DNA of 63,031 nt, from positions 1-63,031 of the forward strand of contig QEKJ01000015.1 in assembly GCA_003096535.1 (NCBI GenBank), given 5' to 3'. The notes under the pieces are model-generated. The model was given only the letters and a program-made list of their open reading frames with translations. It did no database searches and had not been told where the DNA came from. This DNA comes from Agathobaculum butyriciproducens (lineage in GTDB: Bacteria; Bacillota; Clostridia; Oscillospirales; Butyricicoccaceae). A program made the position numbers and the translations under genes. This document shows positions 50,660 through 58,512 of the stretch, piece by piece (within the stretch, counting starts at the first letter, position 1; every line of letters starts with the position of its first letter).

Positions 50660-52840
50660 TCAAAGCTCCTTTTCCGCGCTCTTTTTGGGCGCTGTTTTGT
50701 GTGGACGTTCTTGGGCCGGTTGGCTTTTGAGCTGCTCCAGCACAGATTTCTTCTTTTCCCGGTGTGCCGCCTCTGCCAAATCCATCAAGGAGATGGACAT
50801 ACCGGCCTTGACCTGTGCTTCAAGGTCGGCGACGGTGGGCTGTTTGGGGCCGTTGTTGATAATGCCGTCGATCATGCCGTAATCGTCCTCCATCGACATT
50901 TCGGCGGCTTTCAGGTAATTCTCCGGTTTCTGAAAGGCGGGCAGCTCCTGAAATCCCATGCTGTCACAGTAGTGATAGGATACCTTGCCGTCCTGTTTCA
51001 GCGCAACGATGTCACTGACGGAGAGGCTGTGTCCCACAAAATCACCGGGGCGCTCGTCGTTGAAAATGTAGAAGAAGTTTTCAAGAATTCTGCCGGTATC
51101 ATCGTCCGGGTACACTTCACGGGTATAGACAGCTTCATAGTTGGCCGGATCAGGCGGGGCGCTCAGACGGTCAAGACTGGCAAAACGCAGCTCGACCGGC
51201 GCATCCCGGCGCAGTTGGTAGATCGCCATAGCATCGGTGGGGCTGTTCAAAAAACGCTGCTCCACATCGCGGGGCGGGATATGGCCTTTGACCGCATCCC
51301 AATCCGGTCTTGTGACGCCGAACATTCCGTCGTGCTTGATGATGTCCTCGGCTTCAAAGACCATTTCCTCGGCGTTGTCGGGATAGAGCATATAAACCGT
51401 GATGTCATGTTCCAGCAGCTCCAGTGCCCGATCCTTGGAAAGCGGGAGCATATCACTATCCAGATACCCATAGCTGCGCATATCGTCCACCGTCAGCGTG
51501 GGGTCAGGCATCGGGGTGGCCTGTTCCAGCTCCGGGAGCATGGTATCTGTATCATCGGTGGGAACAACGACTGCGCCGGTGATCTGTTCGCTGTCCAAGG
51601 GCGGCGTAATCTGCGCCTCCTGCAAGTCCTCCAGAATTTTCATATCTGCAAAGGTCACCTTGGTTGGTGTCATGCCCTGAATGGCAAATACCTCCGTTCG
51701 GACAGCCCCGGCAACAGATGCAACCGGCGAATCTTCAATGGCGCTGCTGTCAATAACACCGCCATCCAGCAGCTTTTTGCTTTCCTTGTCGTAGAGCGAA
51801 TAGTCCCAACCGCCGTCTGTATGCTGCACATGGAGATATACCGAGCCATCCACAAGATAAAGCGCTTCGTCTGTTTGTGTGGCGCTCACTTCTTCACGAT
51901 TGATGCCGCGCTCCTTGCAAATCTCCGCAAAATGCCGGTCAATGTCCGTAATCAGCTCGGAGGCAGTCTTGTTGATGGTTTCCAGACTGGCGCGAAGCTC
52001 TTTCAACTCCTTGCCCTTTGACCATGTGGCGATATAGCCGAAGCTGTTTTCGCCCGTTTCAATGCCGTAATACTGGCAGACCGCATAGGAGATGCTTTCG
52101 GCCTCGACCTCCTCGGTGTTGCGGCTCTTTTCGCCGGGGACAAGGATCGTCTCACCATCGTCCGCAAGCTCCGTCATGTGTTCGTAGTCGTGGAGCTTGG
52201 CGTGGGCAATCTCATGGACGGCGGCGCATACCGTCTGCACCTCACTCATACCGGCGCGGATGGTGATGCTCTGCGCCTTAATGCTGAAAAAGCCGTCCGT
52301 ATCCCGCGCAACGGGCTTTATCTCCATCGGAACGGGAGAAGCACGGCGCAGCGCCTCTATGAAAACCTCATACTGCTGCACATTGCCGCTCAGATCGGCG
52401 GCAAGCTGGGGCAAGGGCTTTCCCGCAGTCTGTGACACATCAAAGACGGACACCACCTTGAACATAGGGATACGGATTTCCTTTTCCTCAATGATGGCCT
52501 TGCCGTCTGCATCCAGTATCGGCGCGTTGGTTTCCGGGTCGGTCTTGATTTCCTCGACCTTTTTCTTATAGGGAGTGGGAGCGATGATGCGGATACCTTT
52601 TTCGCCTTTCAGGACGTTCCTGCCGAACTGATCGCGCCACTTGTTGAAGCCCGCCACATGGGTTGCGTCGGGGCGCTGCATATAGATGAGCATGGTATTA
52701 TTGACCGAGTAGCGGTGAAAGCGGCTCATGGTGGCAAGGTACTTCCGGTACTTATCGCTCTCGAACAGCTCCTTGATGCCATTTTCGATACTGTCAACGA
52801 TCTCCCGCATCCGGTCTTTGCTGGTTTGTTTTTCAGCCAT
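50660..52840 (-). CDS. ArdC-like antirestriction/metallopeptidase protein with YodL and DUF4316 domains
   Basis: A 726-residue protein. Residues 1-110 are an ArdC N-terminal ssDNA-binding-like domain (YSVNNTMLIYMQRPDATHVAGF). A zincin-type HEIAHAKLH lies near residue 216, a YodL-like part (ITVYMLYPDNAEEM; IYQLRRDAPVELRFASLDRL; GHSLSVSDIVALKQDG) at about 490-640, and a DUF4316 C-terminus (MIDGIINNGPKQPTVADLEAQV). ArdC-type proteins protect entering single-stranded DNA from restriction. It is the intact form of the broken ICE-A gene at 10577-12945, without the ArdA fusion. Confidence 0.82.
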   Translation of the reverse strand: MAEKQTSKDRMREIVDSIENGIKELFESDKYRKYLATMSRFHRYSVNNTMLIYMQRPDATHVAGFNKWRDQFGRNVLKGEKGIRIIAPTPYKKKVEEIKTDPETNAPILDADGKAIIEEKEIRIPMFKVVSVFDVSQTAGKPLPQLAADLSGNVQQYEVFIEALRRASPVPMEIKPVARDTDGFFSIKAQSITIRAGMSEVQTVCAAVHEIAHAKLHDYEHMTELADDGETILVPGEKSRNTEEVEAESISYAVCQYYGIETGENSFGYIATWSKGKELKELRASLETINKTASELITDIDRHFAEICKERGINREEVSATQTDEALYLVDGSVYLHVQHTDGGWDYSLYDKESKKLLDGGVIDSSAIEDSPVASVAGAVRTEVFAIQGMTPTKVTFADMKILEDLQEAQITPPLDSEQITGAVVVPTDDTDTMLPELEQATPMPDPTLTVDDMRSYGYLDSDMLPLSKDRALELLEHDITVYMLYPDNAEEMVFEAEDIIKHDGMFGVTRPDWDAVKGHIPPRDVEQRFLNSPTDAMAIYQLRRDAPVELRFASLDRLSAPPDPANYEAVYTREVYPDDDTGRILENFFYIFNDERPGDFVGHSLSVSDIVALKQDGKVSYHYCDSMGFQELPAFQKPENYLKAAEMSMEDDYGMIDGIINNGPKQPTVADLEAQVKAGMSISLMDLAEAAHREKKKSVLEQLKSQPAQERPHKTAPKKSAEKEL

Positions 52841-52856
52841 GATGATCTCCTTTCAG

Positions 52857-52903
52857 AAAAAATAGCGCCCCTGCGCAGAAGAAAACACATCCTGCACAGG
52901 GGC
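52857..52903 (-). terminator. Terminator after the Cys-rich VLP gene
   Basis: GCCCCTGCGCAG (52866-52877) pairs with CTGCACAGGGGC (52892-52903), one mismatch; on the - strand it is followed by a T-rich tail from 52863 down. It lies between the Cys-rich VLP gene and the ArdC-like gene. Nothing else is seen in 52904-53007. Confidence 0.7.
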
Positions 52904-53007
52904 AATTCTCCGCAGATAGAGGCCGTTTTTGCGCTTGCGGATAGAATGACGCAGCCACTTGCAATCCGGCATGGAAAAAGCCTTGCGGCACGGGGCTTTC
53001 CCAGTCT

Positions 53008-53373
53008 CTATTTGCGGAGGTTCCAGTATTGTTTACGCTTCCGTTTGGCGTCCTGCTTTCGACGCTCCTGCTTGGCGCAGGCGGGGCAATATTTGGTGCG
53101 ATTGGAGGAAGAATAGACCGGCTTACCGCAGACGGCGCAGCGCTTTCCCGGCCTTTCCCGCATCACGTCGGCCAGCAGCTCATGGTCGGCGGGAAGTACC
53201 GCGTTTCGGAACCAGTTGCACAGCAGCGAGTAGGAAATACCCTGTACGCAGACGCAAGGCTCTCCATCATCCAGCGCGAGGCAGTTGCCGTGATCGTAAT
53301 TACAGCAGAGCTTCCGAATGAGCTTCTTGGAGCGGCGGAGCTGCTTGTGATCCATACGCGGCGCATCAGCCAT
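53008..53373 (-). CDS. Cysteine-rich VLP domain protein of ICE-B
   Basis: A 121-residue protein with CCNYDHGNCLALDDGEPCVC, SLLCNWFRNAVLPAD and a zinc-ribbon CAVCGKPV...YCPAC followed by a basic tail, homologous to ICE-A 13151-13516. ATG 53373 overlaps the topB stop; the longer open frame is not needed. In ICE-B it follows topB directly, whereas in ICE-A the ArdA/ArdC genes lie between. Confidence 0.8.
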   Translation of the reverse strand: MADAPRMDHKQLRRSKKLIRKLCCNYDHGNCLALDDGEPCVCVQGISYSLLCNWFRNAVLPADHELLADVMRERPGKRCAVCGKPVYSSSNRTKYCPACAKQERRKQDAKRKRKQYWNLRK

Positions 53374-55408
53374 TGTCGAACACCAGCTTATAGCCCGTGT
53401 GCTGCCCATCATCCTCCAGAAGAACGACGGCATCATAGGTTTTCCCGGTTTTTTCCGAGTAGCAGCCTTTCAGCGGGGCGCGGCCATTTTTCAAAAGTGC
53501 GGCGGCAAGGGATTTTGTCAGCGCTTTTTTCTTGGCGGTGAAAAAGCGGCTATTTTTCCAGAGAACAAAGGAACAGGCACGGTTCTCGCAGAAAAAGCCC
53601 TTCTGCAATTCCGTTACCTCGGCCCCGCAGCGGGGACACTTGCCGACCACCTCGCGCCCGGAGGGGAACAGGACTTCCGCACCGGGGATGGGCTTGTAAG
53701 TCTGCACCAGCTCATGTAGCATGGCGGCGATCCCATCCATGAAGCTGTCCGGGAGAATTTCACCGCGCTCGATCTCTTTCAGGCGGTGCTCCCATTCAGC
53801 GGTGAGCTGCGGAGACTGGAGCTGTTCGGGCAGAACGGTGATAAGCGCCGTGCCGGTGGAGGTGGGCAGCAGATTTGTGATCTTCTTAGACTTCCTGCGC
53901 TCCACAAAACCGGAGGACACCAGCTTTTCAATGATACCGGAACGGGTCGCCGGGGTGCCAATGCCCTTGCGCTCGGCATCATCTGGCATATCCTCCTTGC
54001 CCGCGTTCTCCATCGCAGCCAGCAGCGTATCCTCGGTGAAGTGCTTGGGCGGCGTGGTTTTTCCGGTCTTGACCGACGCGGCAGATACGGAAAGCGTCTG
54101 ATTCTCCGTTACCACCGGCAGCGCGGGCGCTGCCTCCGTCTGCTCCTGCTCATAGCGCTTCCAGCCGGGAGCAAGAACGGTTTTTCCCTTGGCGGTGAAG
54201 CTCTGACCGGCACATTCCACCGTAATGACCGTTTCTGCATAGCGGTGGGGTTCATCCACGGCACGAAGCAAGCCCCTTGCCGCCAGCTTCAGCACCTCGC
54301 ATTCGCCCAGCGGCAGAGAGGCCATATCTACCTTTTCCGCGCTGATGGTGGGAACAATGGCGTGGTGATCGGTGACTTTTTGGCTGCTGCATACCTGCTT
54401 GGCGCAGATGGTCGGCGGCTTCTCCGTGCCGCAGACAGCGGCAGCAGCGGCAACAAGGCCGGGGACGCTGCCCTCCATATCGTCGGTCAGGAAGCGGCTG
54501 TCGGTGCGCGGGTAGGTACAGAGCTTCTTTTCATAGAGCGCTTGGAGATAGTCGAGGGTCTGCTGAGAGGTGTAGCCGAGAACGCGGTTGGCGTCGCGCT
54601 GGAGGGAGGTCAAATCGTAGAGCGCGGGCGCTTTCTCGGACTTTTCCTTGCGCTCCACGCTTTTGACGGTTACTGTCTTGCCCTTGCAGGCGTTAGCGAT
54701 GGCATCGGCATCCTTTCTGTCTTTCATTCGGTCTGTCGCGGCGGGAAAGCCGCAATCAAGCTGGACGGTGTAGAACGGCTCTGCCACAAATGCGGAGATC
54801 TCCGCCTCACGCTGTACCAGCAGCGCCAGCGTGGGCGACATGACGCGCCCGATGTTCAATGTGCGTCCATACGTCAGGGAGAAATACCGCGTGGCGTTGA
54901 TGCCCACCAGCCAATCGGCCTTGGCACGGCACAGGGCAGATTGATGCAGGCCATCATAGTCGCGCCCAGACCTAAGCTGCTGGAAGCCGCTGCGGATGGC
55001 ATCATCCTCCATTGAAGAAATCCAAAGCCGCAGAATCGGCTTGGAGCATCCCGCAAGGCAGTAAACCGTGCGGAAGATCAGCTCACCCTCGCGCCCAGCG
55101 TCGCAGGCGTTGACCACCTCGGTCATATCCCCCCGGCGCATCAGCTCCCGCAGAATGTCAAACTGCTTCTGCTTTTCAGAGCGGACGATGAAGCGGAACG
55201 AGGTAGGAATGATGGGCAGCGCCGCCAGCGTCCATTTGGCATCATCGGCATTGTAAACGGCGGCGTCGGCCAGCTCTGCCAGATGCCCAAAGCACCACGA
55301 CACGATGTACCCGCCGCCCTCCAGATACCCGTCATGCCGTGACTTTGCGCCCAGCACGGCGGCGATGCTCTGCGCCACGGAGGGTTTTTCGGCAATCACA
55401 AGGCGCAT
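53366..55408 (-). CDS. topB: DNA topoisomerase III of ICE-B
   Basis: A 680-residue type IA topoisomerase with RLVIAEKPSVAQ, DAGREGELIF, the active-site tyrosine in TYPRTDS near residue 295, and a C-terminal zinc ribbon (CPRCGAEVTELQKGFFC). It shares domain order with ICE-A TopB but is clearly diverged. It overlaps the upstream small Cys-rich gene by 13 bases. Confidence 0.95.
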   Translation of the reverse strand: MRLVIAEKPSVAQSIAAVLGAKSRHDGYLEGGGYIVSWCFGHLAELADAAVYNADDAKWTLAALPIIPTSFRFIVRSEKQKQFDILRELMRRGDMTEVVNACDAGREGELIFRTVYCLAGCSKPILRLWISSMEDDAIRSGFQQLRSGRDYDGLHQSALCRAKADWLVGINATRYFSLTYGRTLNIGRVMSPTLALLVQREAEISAFVAEPFYTVQLDCGFPAATDRMKDRKDADAIANACKGKTVTVKSVERKEKSEKAPALYDLTSLQRDANRVLGYTSQQTLDYLQALYEKKLCTYPRTDSRFLTDDMEGSVPGLVAAAAAVCGTEKPPTICAKQVCSSQKVTDHHAIVPTISAEKVDMASLPLGECEVLKLAARGLLRAVDEPHRYAETVITVECAGQSFTAKGKTVLAPGWKRYEQEQTEAAPALPVVTENQTLSVSAASVKTGKTTPPKHFTEDTLLAAMENAGKEDMPDDAERKGIGTPATRSGIIEKLVSSGFVERRKSKKITNLLPTSTGTALITVLPEQLQSPQLTAEWEHRLKEIERGEILPDSFMDGIAAMLHELVQTYKPIPGAEVLFPSGREVVGKCPRCGAEVTELQKGFFCENRACSFVLWKNSRFFTAKKKALTKSLAAALLKNGRAPLKGCYSEKTGKTYDAVVLLEDDGQHTGYKLVFDNG

Positions 55409-55584
55409 GGTGCAGCCTCCATTCTCTTTACGTCACGGTAGCAGGGGTGAACGCAGCTCTGTCCGAAGCGCTTGCAGCCATAGCAGAAGTGTTCCTTGGC
55501 AGCGGCGGGAGGGCTGTCCTCCCGCGCTGCTTTCGGCTTCTGCATCATCAGGCGTTCCAGCGGATTGTTGGTGAAATATCTCAT
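55396..55584 (-). CDS. Small cysteine-containing protein upstream of topB
   Basis: A 62-residue protein beginning RYFTNNPLERLMMQKP, with CYGCKRFGQSCVHPCY, a possible metal site. It overlaps CD1107 by ATGA and matches the position of ICE-A 8074-8277. Function unknown. Confidence 0.65.
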   Translation of the reverse strand: MRYFTNNPLERLMMQKPKAAREDSPPAAAKEHFCYGCKRFGQSCVHPCYRDVKRMEAAPCAL

Positions 55585-56555
55585 ACGTCTGTATCCTCCG
55601 TAGTATCCTGTTCCGGTTCGTCCTCATACGGCTCAAACTCGTATTCGTCCTCATCCTCACCGTAGTCATAATCGTCCAGATCGGCGCTGCCCTTGGTCTG
55701 CGGCTTGGCCTTTTTCTGCTTGAAGATGTAGAACGCTGCACCGCCGCCCAGCGCGACAATCAGCAGGACGACGAGGATGCCGCCCACGCCGCTCTTTTTC
55801 TCCGGTTCCTCGGCGGCGGGTTCTGTCGGCTCAGCGGGGACTTCGGGCTTTGCCTCCTTGCCCACGCACTCGGTCATGTTGACCGCGCAGACGGGGCAGG
55901 ATGTATTGACCGTACCGGCCACGCATTTGGTGGTGCAGGAGCAGACGGAAGGCGTTTCTTCCTCGCCGGTCAGCGCCATCAGGTCAGCCTCATCCACCTG
56001 ATTCAAGAAATGGACGGTTTCTTCGCCCTCATCGTCGCGGTCAATAATCATGTAAAACACATTGCCGTTCTTGCTTTCCAGCGTAATGAACTGTTTCCCT
56101 GCCTTGGTGCTGGTGCCAATATCATCGATCAGCGTCAGGTTGCCGTCCGGTGTCAGCGCGTCGCTGCCGCCCGTCATGCCGCCGATGCTCGCGGTACTGT
56201 CAACGGCATCGGTAACGGTGAGATAGCTGCCGTACACATAGCCAACTCTTGCGGGCAGCAGGATCTTCACCCAATCGCCGTCCCTGCCGATCACATCGAC
56301 CACCGTGCCGTTGGGTAGCTGTGTAAACGCGGTGTTGTCCAGTCCCGCGCCGGTGCGGACGTTCAGGTTGCCGCCGTTGGTCGTGACCGTGCCGATCTGT
56401 TTTGTTTCCTGTGCGTCTGCGGCGCTGCTTTCGGCGGTGGGCAGCGCATTATCGGGATAGTCGCCGCCGCTGGCAAAGGCGGAAACGGGGAGAATCCCGA
56501 TACACAGGAGCATCAGCAGCAGGCTGATAAAAATGCGCGGTGTGTTTTTAGTCAT
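55581..56555 (-). CDS. CD1107 family mobile element protein with SH3-like domain (DUF4366)
   Basis: A 324-residue exported protein with a signal peptide (IFISLLLMLLCIGILPVSAFA), an SH3b-like domain at about residues 55-112 (NLNVRTGAGLDNTAF; VDVIGRDGDWVKI), and the DUF4366 core ([18 protein letters not shown]). A Cys cluster, a membrane helix near 262-282 and a highly acidic tail follow. The SH3b domain, absent from the ICE-A version, may anchor the protein to peptidoglycan. Confidence 0.82.
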   Translation of the reverse strand: MTKNTPRIFISLLLMLLCIGILPVSAFASGGDYPDNALPTAESSAADAQETKQIGTVTTNGGNLNVRTGAGLDNTAFTQLPNGTVVDVIGRDGDWVKILLPARVGYVYGSYLTVTDAVDSTASIGGMTGGSDALTPDGNLTLIDDIGTSTKAGKQFITLESKNGNVFYMIIDRDDEGEETVHFLNQVDEADLMALTGEEETPSVCSCTTKCVAGTVNTSCPVCAVNMTECVGKEAKPEVPAEPTEPAAEEPEKKSGVGGILVVLLIVALGGGAAFYIFKQKKAKPQTKGSADLDDYDYGEDEDEYEFEPYEDEPEQDTTEDTDV

Positions 56556-56796
56556 GGTTCAACGCCTCCTTTTCCGAAGTGGCCGGTGCAGGCGCGGCCT
56601 GCATACGGCGGAACAGCTCGGCAAGCTGCTCCATCGTTATGCCGTTCTCACGCACCATGCCGATGATGTCGGTGTCCTCCAGCTCACGAATCTGCTTTTC
56701 CAGCTCGCGGTTGCGGCCTTGCAGATCAGAGATTTTGCCTTTGTTCTTCTCCAGCTCCCCACGGAGCTTCATAATTTTCGGGTTCATATCGTTCAC
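56548..56796 (-). CDS. DUF4315 family protein of ICE-B
   Basis: An 82-residue coiled-coil protein (PKIMKLRGELEKNKGKISDLQGRNRELEKQIRELE) overlapping CD1107 by eight bases. It is equivalent to ICE-A 7087-7356. Function unknown. Confidence 0.8.
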   Translation of the reverse strand: MNDMNPKIMKLRGELEKNKGKISDLQGRNRELEKQIRELEDTDIIGMVRENGITMEQLAELFRRMQAAPAPATSEKEALNHD

Positions 56797-56802
56797 TCTC
56801 CT

Positions 56803-58512
56803 TTACGGCAAGCGCCCATAACGGTAGAAATGGGACTGCCAATAGTTTGAATTTAAGTTTGCATAAGAGATCGGATCTCCGCAGTGGATCATTATATTGT
56901 TGCCGACGTAGATACCCACATGGCTGACACCGGGGGTATCATAGGTTCCGGTGAAAAACACCAGATCGCCCGGTTTGACGTTGGCAGAGGATACGGGCGT
57001 ACAGATGTTGCAAAGCCCCTGCGCGCCCAGCCTGCCCACATCCCAACCGGAATGATTGATGACCCAACTGACGAAGCCCGAACAGTCAAACGAGGTGGAG
57101 GGGCTGCTGCCGCCCCAAACGTAGGGGTAGCCGAGATATTTTTCCGCTTCCTTGATGATGGCGGCAAATACCTCATCGTCCAGTGCCTCCGGGGGAATGT
57201 CGTAGTCGGTATAGCTGCCCTCCACATACTTGCCGATGTAGCCTGAACCGGGGAACAGGTCGGGACGGTTGCCGAGGGTGGCCATATAGGTGGCGTACAT
57301 TCCGAGCTGTTCTTCGCTCATAATGTAAACGGGAACATGGGAGAGATTGAAGTTTTCCAGCGTGACCGTGCAGATGTAGTAGTCATACGGCACCTGATAG
57401 GTGTCCGTATGGGTGTTGCCGTCCGCGTCCGTCCATGTGTCGGTTTCTGTGCGGTAGCGGGTTTCCACCACCACATCCTCGGTCAAAATGTACTGGCGGT
57501 CAAAGAGCATTTGGAGCGTACCCTGCACCTCATCCAGCGTCCATTCCCCTTGATGCAGCGCCGTAATCATGGAAATGAGTACATAGGGGTCATGCTCGAT
57601 GGTGTCCAGATCAAAGTGGTACTCATCGTAGTCATGGGTACTTTCATAGGTGTCGAGGTAGCGCTGAAGCTCTGCCTCCATTTCGCAATACTGCGCCTCT
57701 GCGCCCAACATATCGGCATCCTGCGACGGATAAGTGCTGGCCGCGATCCCGGAGCCGACACCATCCATTATCACCGAGCAGGAGGACAGGCCGTTGAGCA
57801 GAAATGCCAGCATCAGCAGAATTGCGGCGGCAATGGCAAAGCCGCGCCGGTGTTCCCACACATATTTGCCCGCTTTCTCAGCCTTTTCAGCGGCTTTTTT
57901 CGCGGCCTTGGCGGTATTCTCTGCCGCCTTTGCCGTAGTCTGCGCCGCCTGATTGTGCTTGGCAGCGGCATACTGCTTCTTAATTGCCTGCTTCTGCTGC
58001 CATTTGGAAACGGGATTGCTGGTGGGGCTGTCGATCTCTGCTTTCTTCTGGAGCGCGTCAAGATTGGCTCGTTCCAGCTTTTTCTCTGCACGGATGGCAG
58101 CACGATAAGGCTTGAGCTGATGGGCGCGGTGGGCAGACTGCACCAGCCGCCCGCCGCTCTCCACGGCTTGCTCTACCTTGTGCGCGGCCTCTACGCCTAC
58201 ATTGTCATCCTCGCTCTGCCGCACCTCCCGATGAACCTGAGAGAGAATGAGGTTGGCGGGGGTATCCTGCACGGCATGGGTCAGCTTTGAGGGCGGCTTT
58301 TTCTTATCCACTTCCTCAAAACGGAGCTGCGTTTTGACCTTGCCGGTGGCCGGATCAAAGCCGCGCTCCTTTTTGACCACGGTTTTCTTGGGGATTTTGG
58401 CCTGCGCCTTATCCGCCTTGGCCTCTGCTTTTTTCACCCGCTTGATGGGCTTTTCCAGCTTCGGCTCGGCAAGATCGGCGTCGGAAAACTGCAAACGCGG
58501 TTCTCTTTTCAT
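56803..58512 (-). CDS. CD1108 family mobile element protein with C-terminal NlpC/P60 peptidase
   Basis: A 569-residue membrane-anchored cell-wall hydrolase. It has a charged N-terminal half, a membrane segment at about residues 222-242 (AAAILLMLAFLLNGLSS) and a conserved extracellular region with TETDTWTDADGNTHTDTY. The C-terminal NlpC/P60 domain has catalytic Cys in FDCSGF and His in SHVGIYVG. The start overlaps the VirB4 stop by ATGA. The homologous ICE-A protein has the same middle region but a CHAP domain at the end. Confidence 0.88.
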   Translation of the reverse strand: MKREPRLQFSDADLAEPKLEKPIKRVKKAEAKADKAQAKIPKKTVVKKERGFDPATGKVKTQLRFEEVDKKKPPSKLTHAVQDTPANLILSQVHREVRQSEDDNVGVEAAHKVEQAVESGGRLVQSAHRAHQLKPYRAAIRAEKKLERANLDALQKKAEIDSPTSNPVSKWQQKQAIKKQYAAAKHNQAAQTTAKAAENTAKAAKKAAEKAEKAGKYVWEHRRGFAIAAAILLMLAFLLNGLSSCSVIMDGVGSGIAASTYPSQDADMLGAEAQYCEMEAELQRYLDTYESTHDYDEYHFDLDTIEHDPYVLISMITALHQGEWTLDEVQGTLQMLFDRQYILTEDVVVETRYRTETDTWTDADGNTHTDTYQVPYDYYICTVTLENFNLSHVPVYIMSEEQLGMYATYMATLGNRPDLFPGSGYIGKYVEGSYTDYDIPPEALDDEVFAAIIKEAEKYLGYPYVWGGSSPSTSFDCSGFVSWVINHSGWDVGRLGAQGLCNICTPVSSANVKPGDLVFFTGTYDTPGVSHVGIYVGNNIMIHCGDPISYANLNSNYWQSHFYRYGRLP

